From positions 1 to 64,000 of IMG/VR virus record IMGVR_UViG_3300046727_000675: a stretch of 64,000 nt of DNA, one strand, 5' to 3'. This document shows positions 1 through 7,622 of the stretch, piece after piece. Numbering within the stretch: position 1 is the first letter of the stretch; every line of letters starts with the position of its first letter. This stretch comes from a virus. The notes beneath the pieces were generated by a model that worked only from the letters and a program-made list of their open reading frames with translations, had not been told where the DNA came from and made no database searches. The translations under genes were made by a program, and so were the position numbers.

Positions 1-1
1 G

Positions 2-1468
2 CGCCGGGGCGCCCGCACCTCCGGCGCGCGCCCCCCCCCCAACGCCGTGTCCAGCGCCGCGGCGCTGTGGGACCCGGACCGCGAGGCCGCCGTCGCCGAC
101 CACAACGACCTCGCCAACGCCAACCTGTTCGAGGAGCTCGCCGAGGGAAGGTTCCGGCACGCGGGCGCCCTGAAGACCTGGCTCGCCTGGAACGGCGTGC
201 ACTGGGACCGCGAGGCCGCCGTCGAGCTGCAGCGCGCGCTCGAGGGCGTGGCCGCGGAGGTCAAGCGCCGCGCGGAGCTGGTGCCGGACCAGCAGGCCAG
301 GACGCGCGAGCTGAAGTGGGCCGTCACCTGCGGCGAGACGTGGCGCTACGCCAGCCTCGAGAAGATGCTCACGTGGCGGCTCGACGTGCGCCTGGAGCTC
401 CTCGACAAGCGGCCGATGCTGCTCGCCTGCGGGAACGGCGTCGTGGACCTCGCGGCCGGGTCGTTCGCGCCGGGCCGGCCCGATGACTGGCTCACGCGCG
501 CCACGGACGTGATGTACGTGCCGAGGGCGAAGTGCCCGCGGTGGGACAAGTTCATGGACGAGATCATGCTCGGCGACAAGGAGATGGTCGCGTACCTTTG
601 GCGCGTGCTCGGCTACTGCCTCACCGGCGACACGAGCGAGCGGGCGTTCTTCCTGCTGCACGGGCACGGCCGGAACGGGAAGTCCACGTTCATGGAGGTG
701 CTGCACGCGATGCTGTCGCCCGGCGGCCGCGGCTACGCGCAGAAGGCGCGGTTCACAACCTTCCTGCAGAAGGGGCAGGTCAACGGCGGCGCGAACGACG
801 ACGTGGCCCACCTCGCGGGCGCGCGGCTCGTAGTCGCGGCCGAGAGCTCGGGCCGCGCGCCGCTCGACGTGCCGCTCGTCAAGGAGCTCACCGGCTCCGA
901 CACGATCAGAGCGCGCCACCTGTACGGGCGCGAGTTCGAGTTCAGGCCGAGCTTCAAGCTGTTCCTCGTCACGAACCAGGTGCCGCCGATCCACGAGTCG
1001 ACGTACGCGCTGTGGGACCGCCTGCACTACATACCGTTCAACTACCGCGTGCCGGACAAGGACGTCGACGCGCGCCTGCCGATCGCGCTAATGGGCGAGC
1101 TCGAGGGGATCCTCGCGAAGGCCGTGGCCGCGTGCCGCGAGTGGCTCGCGGACGGGCTGCAGCCGCCGGCGAAGGTGCTCAAGGCGCGCGAGGCGCTGCA
1201 GGAGGCCAACGACATGGTCGGTGAGTTCATCAGGGAGTGCTGCGAGCAGAGGGACGGCGCGCGGCAGGCGCACCCCGAGCTGTACTCGGTCTTCAACGGC
1301 TGGTCGAAGCGCGCCGGGCTCAAGACCCCGCCGACCTCGAAGCACCTCGCCGACGCGCTCGAGACGCGCGGCTGGGAGTTCCGGCGCGGCGCCGGCAACG
1401 TCCGGACGTGGCAGAACTGGGAGCTCAAGGCCGGCCAGAAGGACTTCGGACTTGACGGGCCGATCTAG
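2..1468 (+). CDS. Primase-helicase, D5/P4 type, 5' end cut by window edge
   Basis: This is the helicase half of a phage/plasmid replicative primase-helicase, which unwinds DNA at the fork and, in full-length relatives, also primes. The frame is open to the window edge. A GTG at 47 could start a 473-residue product, but the D5_N-like region begins almost at once and the upstream residues are a Pro/Arg-rich linker, so an N-terminal primase domain probably lies outside the window. Counting from that GTG, a Walker A motif GHGRNGKST lies near residues 206-214, followed by a beta strand ending AESS near 265 and the sensor-like stretch FLVTNQVPPI near 315. The C-terminus resembles the winged-helix tail of the family. 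No other gene follows it before the AT-rich island. The family call is firm; the missing N-terminus is inference. Confidence 0.85.
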   Translation, partial: RRGARTSGARPPPNAVSSAAALWDPDREAAVADHNDLANANLFEELAEGRFRHAGALKTWLAWNGVHWDREAAVELQRALEGVAAEVKRRAELVPDQQARTRELKWAVTCGETWRYASLEKMLTWRLDVRLELLDKRPMLLACGNGVVDLAAGSFAPGRPDDWLTRATDVMYVPRAKCPRWDKFMDEIMLGDKEMVAYLWRVLGYCLTGDTSERAFFLLHGHGRNGKSTFMEVLHAMLSPGGRGYAQKARFTTFLQKGQVNGGANDDVAHLAGARLVVAAESSGRAPLDVPLVKELTGSDTIRARHLYGREFEFRPSFKLFLVTNQVPPIHESTYALWDRLHYIPFNYRVPDKDVDARLPIALMGELEGILAKAVAACREWLADGLQPPAKVLKAREALQEANDMVGEFIRECCEQRDGARQAHPELYSVFNGWSKRAGLKTPPTSKHLADALETRGWEFRRGAGNVRTWQNWELKAGQKDFGLDGPI

Positions 1469-1560
1469 ACACGGCCCGCAGACCGGCCGGGGCGATCGCG
1501 CGTTTTTTAACTGCCTTTTTCCCGTAAGTCCTTTGTTTGCAGCAAATACAATTTTTCATA

Positions 1561-1642
1561 GTTAAAAAAACATGCGCTTTATTATTTGCACGTATACGAG
1601 AGCGAGTATAAGAAATAATATATAACGGCATGTTTTTTTAAC
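1561..1642. repeat. Large imperfect hairpin in the AT-rich island
   Basis: A perfect 15-bp inverted repeat (1561-1575 with 1628-1642) encloses a second 8-bp stem (1580-1587 with 1613-1620) and a third 5-bp stem (1593-1597 with 1606-1610), all nested and in register. It sits in the only strongly AT-rich stretch of the window (about 1500-1690), between the primase-helicase and the terminase genes. It could be a replication origin, a cruciform regulatory site or a two-way terminator. The rest of 1469-1743 holds only A/T runs and no credible gene. Confidence 0.7.
1585..1612 (+). promoter_or_regulatory. Candidate promoter for the packaging/late operon
   Basis: TTTGCA, a 16-nt spacer and TATAAG fit a sigma-70-like -35/-10 pair inside the loop side of the large hairpin. 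It points toward the terminase genes. The spacer is one base short of ideal and the -35 box matches 4 of 6 positions, so this is a weak call supported mainly by its location. Confidence 0.3.
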
Positions 1643-1743
1643 AATTTAACTTTCTCGTTTTTTTCTCATTTTCCTGTTTACATCCGGCCGGCACTGTGCG
1701 CTTAATAGCGCTGTCCGAAAATTTAGGAGTCGCGATCGCCCCC

Positions 1744-2229
1744 GTGACGAAAGCTCCTCAAAACACGAACGACAAGAGGAAGACCCATGATTCTCTTGGC
1801 CGTCGCCTGCCAAAGAAGCACTCCCGCCCCAATTCGAATCCTCTTCGTGGAAAAGACAGTCCCCTCTCGGCGGCCGGCGCTCCGTATCGGTGGCAGAAGG
1901 GAAAGTCGGGGAACCCGGGCGGCCGGCCGCGCAACGTCATCAGCGACGCGATCCGCGCGGTGCTCGCCGAGGAAGACCCCGAGCTCCGCGTGACCAACGC
2001 GGAGGTCATCGCGCGCGGGCTCGTGGAAGACGCGAAGGGAACGGGCATGTCGCCGGCGCAGCGCGTCGAGGCCGGCGTCGACCCGCGCGTCGCGCTCATG
2101 GCCTCGGATATGGTGCTCGATCGCACCGAGGGAAAGCCCGCGCAGTCGATGATCCTGTCGGGCGGAGAAAATCCTATCAAAGTTCAGATGGAGGAAGTGC
2201 GTGGCAAGCTGTTCTCCAAGCTTGGTTGA
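1744..2229 (+). CDS. Probable terminase small subunit (DUF5681-type)
   Basis: Likely the DNA-recognition partner of the terminase. The evidence is the motif WQKGKSGNPGGRPR near the N-terminus, typical of DUF5681 proteins that sit before large terminases, followed by a helical region, and its place directly upstream of and overlapping the large subunit by 29 nt. I chose GTG at 1744 because AGGAG lies at 1725-1729, although the 14-nt spacing is long. A GTG at 1696 would add 16 residues with no visible ribosome site. The first 40 residues are Lys/Arg-rich and the DNA there is less GC-rich than the rest of the gene. The small-terminase role is inferred from position. Confidence 0.65.
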   Translation: MTKAPQNTNDKRKTHDSLGRRLPKKHSRPNSNPLRGKDSPLSAAGAPYRWQKGKSGNPGGRPRNVISDAIRAVLAEEDPELRVTNAEVIARGLVEDAKGTGMSPAQRVEAGVDPRVALMASDMVLDRTEGKPAQSMILSGGENPIKVQMEEVRGKLFSKLG

Positions 2230-3844
2230 GAATCTCCCGCCGGTCTCGCTCGCGGACCAGTTCCGCGCGCTGACGGCGGAGGAGCGGCAGCGCCGCCTCT
2301 CGCTGCTCTCCGACGCGGAGGCGCAGGCCCTCTACTACGACTGGAAGTTCTGGGCGCGGCCGGCGCAGCTCACGCCCGCCGGCGAGTGGTACGCGTGGCT
2401 CGTGATGGCGGGGCGCGGCTTCGGCAAGACGCGGGTCGGCGCGGAGACGGTGCGGGAGTGGGTGCGGGACTTCGCGATCGTGAACCTCATCGGCCCGACG
2501 GTCGACGACGCGCGCGACGTGATGATCGAGGGCGAGTCGGGGATCCTCGCGATCTGCCCGCCGGACGAGCGGCCCGAGTACAAGAAGTCCTCGCGGCAGC
2601 TCGCGTGGCCGAACGGCGCGAAGAGCCTGATTTTCACCGCGGACGAGCCCGAGCGCCTGCGCGGCAAGCAGCACGAGAAGCTGTGGTGCGACGAGGTCGG
2701 CGCGTGGCGCTACCAGGAGTCGTGGGACCAGGCGATGTTCGGGCTGCGGCTCGGCGCCAGGCCCCAGGCCGTCGTCACGACGACGCCGAAGCCGCTGCAG
2801 CTGATCCGCGACCTCATCAAGGACAAGTCGACCTTCATCACCCGGGGCTCGACCTACGAGAACCGCGCGAACCTCGCGCCGGCCTTCTTCGCGAAGATCA
2901 TTACGAAGTACGAGGGCACGCGGCTCGGCCGGCAGGAGCTGAACGCGGAGCTGCTCGCCGACAACCCCGGCGCGCTGTGGCAGCGAAGCCAGATCGACAA
3001 GTGCCGCGTCGTCCGGCTTCCGCTCGACGTGGAGCGCAGCGTGTACGCGCTCGACCCGGCGACGACCTCGACCGAGGAGTCCGACGAGTGGGGCATCATT
3101 GGCGCGGCGCGCGACAAGCAGAACCCCCCGCACTTCTACATCTTCGACGACCGCTCCGAGATTCTCACCCCCGACGCGGCGTGCAAGCGCGCGGTCGCGG
3201 GCTACCACCTCAACAAGTCCGACCGCATCGTCGGCGAGGCGAACAACGGCGGCGACATGATCGAGGCGCTTCTGCGGCACGTGGACCTGAACGTGAGCTA
3301 CCGGAAGGTGACGGCCTCGCGCGGTAAGGTCGTGCGGGCCGAGCCGATCGCGGCGCTGTACGAGCAGGGGCGGGTGCACCACGTCGGGATGTTCGCCGCG
3401 CTGGAAGACCAGATGTGCGACTACAACCCGGCGACGGTGCAGAAAAGCCCGGATCGAATGGACGCGGCGGTGTGGGCGCTGACCGAGCTCAGCGAGGGAA
3501 TGTACACGCTGGGGGTCTTGGAGTACGCGAAGCAGGGCGGGCCGGACGCGGAGACGGGTGCCGCCGCGAAGGCGAACGGAGCGAAGCCGCCGGACCCCCG
3601 CGGCTCGGTGCCCATCACCGCGCCGGAGTCCTCCGGAAAAGTCTGCCCGGCCTGCGGGTCGGGTCTCATAAACCCGATCGCGGGCGGCCAGCTGCGCTGC
3701 AACGCCTGCGCGCACCAGTTCGGCGACGCGGTGGTCGCGGTGCCGGCGGGGCCGGGGCGCGCGAACGGGAACGCGGGGCACGGCGCGAACGGGCACGGCG
3801 CGTTGAGCCCGGCGAGCGGGCGGAAGTTCGGGGACCCGCGATGA
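2201..3844 (+). CDS. terL: Terminase large subunit
   Basis: ATP-driven packaging motor and nuclease that fills the prohead. The Walker A motif AGRGFGKT is at residues 70-77 and a Walker B LWCDE near residue 165. The C-terminal RNase H-like nuclease has acidic positions in YALDPATT near 286, in GEANNGGD near 348, and in RMDAAVWAL near 423. GTG at 2201 is preceded by GAGGAAG at 2191-2197. An unusual feature is a C-terminal extension after the nuclease: a zinc-ribbon with CPAC at 482-485 and CNAC at 500-503, then a Gly/Ala-rich tail. The last codon overlaps the next start. At 547 residues it is longer than many family members because of this tail. Confidence 0.95.
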   Translation: MASCSPSLVENLPPVSLADQFRALTAEERQRRLSLLSDAEAQALYYDWKFWARPAQLTPAGEWYAWLVMAGRGFGKTRVGAETVREWVRDFAIVNLIGPTVDDARDVMIEGESGILAICPPDERPEYKKSSRQLAWPNGAKSLIFTADEPERLRGKQHEKLWCDEVGAWRYQESWDQAMFGLRLGARPQAVVTTTPKPLQLIRDLIKDKSTFITRGSTYENRANLAPAFFAKIITKYEGTRLGRQELNAELLADNPGALWQRSQIDKCRVVRLPLDVERSVYALDPATTSTEESDEWGIIGAARDKQNPPHFYIFDDRSEILTPDAACKRAVAGYHLNKSDRIVGEANNGGDMIEALLRHVDLNVSYRKVTASRGKVVRAEPIAALYEQGRVHHVGMFAALEDQMCDYNPATVQKSPDRMDAAVWALTELSEGMYTLGVLEYAKQGGPDAETGAAAKANGAKPPDPRGSVPITAPESSGKVCPACGSGLINPIAGGQLRCNACAHQFGDAVVAVPAGPGRANGNAGHGANGHGALSPASGRKFGDPR

Positions 3845-3927
3845 GGGCCTACCTCGTCCTCGCGCTGCCGTGCCTGCTGTTCGTCCTCGTGGTGTGGCGC
3901 GTCGCGCGGTCGCGGAGGGTCTCGTGA
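3841..3927 (+). CDS. 28-residue single-pass membrane peptide
   Basis: Tiny gene whose ATG overlaps the terminase stop (ATGA), so it is probably translationally coupled. Residues 4-21 form one hydrophobic helix (LVLALPCLLFVLVVW), followed by a short Arg-rich tail, which predicts an inner-membrane peptide with the basic end in the cytoplasm. No family is recognised. Real status rests on the precise overlaps with both neighbours and the good downstream ribosome site that its end contains. Confidence 0.5.
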   Translation: MRAYLVLALPCLLFVLVVWRVARSRRVS

Positions 3928-4265
3928 ACCTCGGGCCGGGCGGCCTCTATCTCAAGCCCGAGGGCTTCGCCTTCTGGCAGAGGCTCGGTGAGGTGAAGGA
4001 CGTGGAGTTCCACGCGCCGGCCAACAAGGTGATGGCGCGCTACAACCCGATCGTCCTGCGCGAGACCGAGGAGCTCTCGGTCATCGAGCAGCTGAGGATG
4101 TACTGCGAGCACTACGGGCCGCTGAAGATTCAGTTCAACGCGTACGTCGCGCCGGGCCAGGTGTGGTTCAACGAGGGTGTCTTCATCATGAACGAGGCCT
4201 GGGCCAAGGCGCAGTTCTCGACGTTCGACGCGGCGCTGCTGAAGAGCATGGGGGTGAAGCCGTGA
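3924..4265 (+). CDS. Hypothetical protein, 113 residues
   Basis: No family recognised. GTG at 3924 overlaps the previous stop and follows GGAGGG at 3914-3919 with 4-nt spacing, so I prefer it to the longer open frame from 3870. The protein looks soluble and mixed alpha/beta, with the stretch FNAYVAPGQVWFNEG near the middle. It is the third member of the chain of overlapping genes behind the terminase. Its job is unknown. Confidence 0.7.
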   Translation: MNLGPGGLYLKPEGFAFWQRLGEVKDVEFHAPANKVMARYNPIVLRETEELSVIEQLRMYCEHYGPLKIQFNAYVAPGQVWFNEGVFIMNEAWAKAQFSTFDAALLKSMGVKP

Positions 4266-4411
4266 CCAGGCGCTCCGCGTGCGGTCATCGTTCGTCGAAG
4301 TTCATCGGCGGCGAATGCCTGTCGTGCGGTCGCGCGGTGAAATTCGAGATTGTCATTCTTATAGTTATGATTCTGATGGGAATCTTCCATGGAAGGCTGG
4401 GCGGCCTGTGA
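4262..4411 (+). CDS. Small zinc-knuckle membrane protein, 49 residues
   Basis: The start GTG overlaps the preceding stop (GTGA). The N-terminal half has C-G-H and CLSC spaced like a small metal site. The C-terminal half is a hydrophobic helix (FEIVILIVMILMGIF). It is therefore probably a membrane-anchored zinc peptide. The end overlaps the sigma-factor start by 4 nt. No family recognised. Confidence 0.55.
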   Translation: MTRRSACGHRSSKFIGGECLSCGRAVKFEIVILIVMILMGIFHGRLGGL

Positions 4412-4920
4412 CGGATTTCGCCGAGCGGCTCGACGCCCTCCGCCCGCGGCTGCGGAACACGCTGCGGCGCCATGGGTGCCGCGACTACTTCCTCGACGAC
4501 GCGGTGCAGCAGGGGGTCATGCAGGCGTGGCGCCGGCGCGGCACGTTCCGCGGCGAGGCGGCGCTCGCGACTTGGGCGACCCGCGTGACGCTGAACGAGT
4601 TCTTCATGATGGCGCGCGGGAGCAAGATGAGCCGCAACACGCGGAACATGAACGAGGCGGACGAGCTCCGGGCGGCGAGCGAGCCGGACCCGGCGCCGTC
4701 GCCGCTCGACCTGGCCGTCGCCGGCGAGGCGCGCCGCCGCCTGGTGCGCGCGATCGCGCGGCTGCCGCTCGGGCAGCGGTCGATCCTGGCGCGTCAGCTG
4801 CTGGTCGACGAGACGTACAAGGAGCTCGCGGCGAGCTTCGGCACGACCGAGTCGAACATGAAGAGCCAGGCGTTCAAGGGGCGCGCGAAGGTGCGCCGGA
4901 TGCTGGAGGCACGGGCGTGA
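4408..4920 (+). CDS. ECF-like sigma-70 family factor
   Basis: A 170-residue protein with the two-domain layout of extracytoplasmic-function sigma factors. Region 2 spans roughly residues 15-75, including DDAVQQGVMQAW and ATWATRVTLNEF. Region 4 spans roughly residues 115-165, including LPLGQRSILARQ and the helix-turn-helix ELAASFGTTESNMKS. Region 2 would contact core RNA polymerase and the -10 element; region 4 would contact the -35 element. The start is a GTG overlapping the preceding stop, with GGAAGG about 13 nt upstream. It lies in the small-gene chain behind terL, so it may redirect host polymerase to phage promoters. No anti-sigma partner is visible, although the preceding membrane zinc peptide is a speculative candidate. 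Confidence 0.85.
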   Translation: MTDFAERLDALRPRLRNTLRRHGCRDYFLDDAVQQGVMQAWRRRGTFRGEAALATWATRVTLNEFFMMARGSKMSRNTRNMNEADELRAASEPDPAPSPLDLAVAGEARRRLVRAIARLPLGQRSILARQLLVDETYKELAASFGTTESNMKSQAFKGRAKVRRMLEARA

Positions 4921-5177
4921 GGAACTTGACGTTCCAGTCCGGCGACTGCGGGTATCCGGGTCCGCTAAGTCCCGCGCTCGAGCGATCGGAGCGAGACCGC
5001 TTCAGAATACTGGAAGCGCGCGTCCTGCTGTTCGCGGCGCGCAACCGCATATCGCCCGGCGAGACTACCTTGGTGCAGGTGATGACCGGGTCCGGGCCGA
5101 AGCTTTTCCCGCAGTGGCGGCCGGCGGTGGAGTCGATCATGTCCCTGAACATCGACCTGTCGAAGGAGATAAATTGA
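4917..5177 (+). CDS. Hypothetical protein, 86 residues
   Basis: GTG overlaps the sigma-factor stop. The sequence has an N-terminal Cys/Gly-rich stretch, then a helix (RFRILEARVLLFAARNR) and a short C-terminal helix. No family recognised. The end carries AAGGAG at 5163-5168, which serves the next gene. Confidence 0.6.
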   Translation: MRNLTFQSGDCGYPGPLSPALERSERDRFRILEARVLLFAARNRISPGETTLVQVMTGSGPKLFPQWRPAVESIMSLNIDLSKEIN

Positions 5178-5371
5178 GGCGGATCGAGATCAGGACGGCC
5201 GACGCCGCGTGGCTGGCCGAGGTCGTGGTGAGGGAGATCCCCCGCGTCGGGGAGGTCGTCTTGCTCGCGGACCCGGAGCGGACGTTCAAGGTGATCGGGG
5301 TACGGCACGACCTGCGGCAGAACGCGGTGGGAAACCACCTGGTCACGGTGCTGGCGGAGGAGGCGAAGTGA
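5174..5371 (+). CDS. Hypothetical small beta-rich protein, 65 residues
   Basis: TTG at 5174 overlaps the preceding stop (TTGA) and has AAGGAG 5 nt upstream, a good case for a rare start codon. The protein is predicted to be mostly beta (RRIEIRTADAAWLAEVVV, FKVIGVRHDL, NHLVTVLAEE). Its pattern resembles small phage beta-barrel adaptor proteins, but no assignment is made. Confidence 0.65.
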   Translation: MRRIEIRTADAAWLAEVVVREIPRVGEVVLLADPERTFKVIGVRHDLRQNAVGNHLVTVLAEEAK

Positions 5372-5622
5372 AACGACGAAGCTTCATCTCATCGGTGCTC
5401 GCGTCGATCGCGGCTGTGCCATTCCTGCGCGCGGAGAAAGCGCTCGCATTCGCGGCGCCGCGGAAGATGAACATGATGCTGGTCGGAACCGGCTCCGTGT
5501 ACGGCGTCTCGCCGTTCGCGGCCGCGAACCAAAAAATACGGCTCGCGCTCGCGCGTCAAAATTTTCAACTGAAGTATTACTGCGAAGGGGCTGTTCCTGG
5601 AGCTAAGGAGGCAACCGCGTGA
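5368..5622 (+). CDS. Tat-signal small exported protein A, 84 residues
   Basis: Begins with a twin-arginine motif (KRRSFISS) followed by a hydrophobic core (VLASIAAVPFL) and an Ala-rich cleavage region, so export of a folded protein by the Tat system is predicted. The remainder is short and unrecognised, ending with a Tyr-Tyr-Cys segment. The GTG overlaps the previous stop. Its N-terminus is closely similar to that of the next protein, which indicates a tandem duplication of the signal region. Confidence 0.6.
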   Translation: MKRRSFISSVLASIAAVPFLRAEKALAFAAPRKMNMMLVGTGSVYGVSPFAAANQKIRLALARQNFQLKYYCEGAVPGAKEATA

Positions 5623-6083
5623 GGCGTCGCTCTTTCATCTCGGCCCTGGTTGTCGCGGTCGCGTCGCTCGCGTTCCTGAAGGCGGAGACCGCGGCGGGGC
5701 TGCTGGAAGGGCCGGCGGACGAGAACGAGCTGACGATCAGCTACGCCTACGAGATCGGTCGCGGCGGGTTCCTGGACGAGCCGTTCGTCGTCACGGTGAA
5801 CGGCGAGGCGATGAAGTACGGCGAGGACTTCACCGTGAAGGACGGAACGTTCACGTTCAACATTCCGCGCGACGTCAGGCGGGTGAACGCGAACGGGGCG
5901 GTCTCCGGAAGGAGCGGGTCCTCCATAAAGGTGACCGATTCGCGCGGCCTCGCGCCGCTGGACCAGGCCGAGGTCTCCGATTCGAACCGGACGCGCTGGG
6001 TCGACGCGCGGCCACGGCGGTCTTTGGAGGAGCGTTACGCGGGACGGTATCCGACTCCGAAGTTCGGGGAGAAACAGGCGTGA
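5619..6083 (+). CDS. Tat-signal small exported protein B, 154 residues
   Basis: A second twin-arginine signal (RRRSFISALVV) leads into a hydrophobic core and a mature domain predicted to be beta-sandwich (EPFVVTVNGEAMKYGEDFTV, then GTFTFNIPRDV). The pattern of short strands around NGE and DFTV resembles the small beta modules found in this phage's structural proteins. GTG overlaps the previous stop, and AAGGAG at 5605-5610 is 8 nt upstream. It may be an exported surface or virion accessory protein. The function is unknown. Confidence 0.65.
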   Translation: MRRRSFISALVVAVASLAFLKAETAAGLLEGPADENELTISYAYEIGRGGFLDEPFVVTVNGEAMKYGEDFTVKDGTFTFNIPRDVRRVNANGAVSGRSGSSIKVTDSRGLAPLDQAEVSDSNRTRWVDARPRRSLEERYAGRYPTPKFGEKQA

Positions 6084-6226
6084 CGGTACGCTTCACCTTC
6101 GAGAGCGCATTCGCCTGCCGCCAGAGCCTCTGGCTCCTGCGCGCGCTCGCCGCGATCGGGCACGAGGCGAGGCTGAACGCGTGGAGCCGGTCGTTCATGT
6201 TCGAGACCGGCTGGAGGATGTTTTGA
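6080..6226 (+). CDS. Hypothetical peptide, 48 residues
   Basis: Short gene placed by 4-nt overlaps at both ends (GTGA before, TTGA after). It encodes one helix with several aromatic and Arg residues (CRQSLWLLRALAAIGHEARL). No family is recognised. A competing longer start for the next gene at 6181 lies inside it, but the overlap pattern and the GGAGG at 6213-6217 favour keeping this peptide. Confidence 0.45.
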   Translation: MTVRFTFESAFACRQSLWLLRALAAIGHEARLNAWSRSFMFETGWRMF

Positions 6227-6885
6227 TCTTCAAGACCCCCTATGACTTCGCGAAGGAGCTCGCCGGCCGCGAGTCGCCGCACTCGTTCGACATGGACAAG
6301 GAGAAGGCCGCGGCGGCGCTGCGGGCGCTCGCCGGCCGGATCGAGAAGGACGAAGTCACGCTGCAGGCCGGCGGCGTCTACCGCCAGTCGAAGGTCGGCG
6401 AGTTCAGCATGACGGCGCTCCTGGTCGAGTACAGCGAGCGCGGGGAGGCGGTCGTCGCGCTGCACGGGCCGGGCGACAGCCTGCCGGTGGCGGTGGCGGT
6501 GGCGATCCCGGGCAGCGTGGTCGAGAATGCGACCTGCGAATACGATTTGGACGGAAGCCCCTGCGCCGCTGGGATCATCCCGTCGAAGGATTCCTACACC
6601 GGTTGGGAACACAAGAGCAAGGCCGCGTGGGGACACTTCGCCACGGACAAGAAGATCTCCGGCGACCAGTCGGGCCAGTTCCTGCCGTGTTCCGTTTGCC
6701 TGCGCGAGCCCGACGCCAACGAGGATCACTTCAAGATCGCGGGGCACAAGTACCAGGCGCTGATCGCGTTTGGGTCCCCGATCGATCGCCGCTGCCTGGT
6801 CCCCTGCGCCGCGTGCGGCAAGACGACATTAAACCCGTGGTGTCCGACACACGTCGTCACCTACGAGAACGGAAGCCGAGTTTGA
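6223..6885 (+). CDS. Hypothetical Cys-rich protein, 220 residues
   Basis: TTG at 6223 overlaps the previous stop and follows GGAGG at 6213-6217 with 5-nt spacing, so I use it rather than GTG 6181. The C-terminal third holds several metal-binding-like Cys pairs (CSVC, then CAACGK and a C-P-T-H end), consistent with one or two zinc sites. The N-terminal part is mixed alpha/beta with VAVAVAIPGS. No family recognised. It is one of a run of zinc-ribbon-like proteins in this chain. Confidence 0.65.
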   Translation: MIFKTPYDFAKELAGRESPHSFDMDKEKAAAALRALAGRIEKDEVTLQAGGVYRQSKVGEFSMTALLVEYSERGEAVVALHGPGDSLPVAVAVAIPGSVVENATCEYDLDGSPCAAGIIPSKDSYTGWEHKSKAAWGHFATDKKISGDQSGQFLPCSVCLREPDANEDHFKIAGHKYQALIAFGSPIDRRCLVPCAACGKTTLNPWCPTHVVTYENGSRV

Positions 6886-7622
6886 GCGCCTCCCCCCAGC
6901 CCGTCGTCCGCAAGCCGCACGTGGCGCAGCGCCGCGACGTGCGCGCGCGGCTCGAGCGCGACGCGGTCCGCGTCGCGGAGGCGGACGCAAGCCGGCCCTG
7001 TTCCCGCGACGGCTGCGCGTCGACCATGCTCGTCTGCCCGACGATGTGGCCCATCGCGGTGGTCGCCGTCGTCTGCTTCGCCTGCGGCCGGGTGCGGGAG
7101 TACAAGGCGGCGCCGATGATCCTTTCGCCGCTCGAGGCGGCGCGGATGTACAAGAACCGCGGATTCGTCACGAAGCGCGGCGTGTCGCACGACGCGGACA
7201 CGAAGACGTGCCCGGCGTCGGACCTCGAGACGCTGGTCGAGCTGATCGTGATGGGGCGAGACGCGGGGATGAACCCGCGCGAGATCGCCGACTCGACCGG
7301 CACGACGATCCACTACGTTGACAACATCCTGCAGCTCGTCGGCGAGAACGCGAAATGCCTGGTCGCGGCGAAGGAAGAAGAAAAAGCGCCGAGGGCGAAG
7401 CGGGACCTGTCGCGCCGCCCCGAGCTCGCGGGCGCGGGGCTGACGCCCCGCGAGGGAGAGGTCCTGGCGCTGGTGACGAAGAAACTGTCCAACGCGGCGA
7501 TCGCCGAGCGGCTGTTCATCTCGCCGTTCACCGTGCGCCACCACGTGGGGCGCCTGCTCGCGAAGCTGCGGGCGGGCTCGCGCCGCGAGTTGTGGGCGCC
7601 GCGTGCGGAGGTCGTGCAGTGA
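6882..7622 (+). CDS. LuxR-type HTH regulator with zinc-binding N-terminus
   Basis: The C-terminal 60 residues match the LuxR/GerE DNA-binding domain: LTPREGEVLALV, SNAAIAERLFIS, TVRHHVGRLLAKL. The N-terminal part has a CxxxxC and a CFACGR cluster around a hydrophobic segment. A middle region contains a second possible HTH (NPREIADSTGTTIHYVDNIL). TTG at 6882 overlaps the previous stop. There is no receiver or autoinducer domain, so the input signal is unknown. It may control phage or host transcription together with the nearby sigma factor; this is inferred from domain and position. Confidence 0.75.
   Translation: MSASPQPVVRKPHVAQRRDVRARLERDAVRVAEADASRPCSRDGCASTMLVCPTMWPIAVVAVVCFACGRVREYKAAPMILSPLEAARMYKNRGFVTKRGVSHDADTKTCPASDLETLVELIVMGRDAGMNPREIADSTGTTIHYVDNILQLVGENAKCLVAAKEEEKAPRAKRDLSRRPELAGAGLTPREGEVLALVTKKLSNAAIAERLFISPFTVRHHVGRLLAKLRAGSRRELWAPRAEVVQ

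Noticed and set aside
2177-3796. 539-residue open frame on the minus strand opposite the terminase
   Set aside because: Its sequence is Arg/Leu/His-rich low-complexity typical of GC-rich shadow frames, and the + strand frame has clear terminase motifs.
6181-6226. GTG at 6181 as start of the 220-residue Cys-rich protein
   Set aside because: TTG 6223 has a GGAGG at proper distance and keeps the 4-nt overlap pattern; GTG 6181 has no visible ribosome site.
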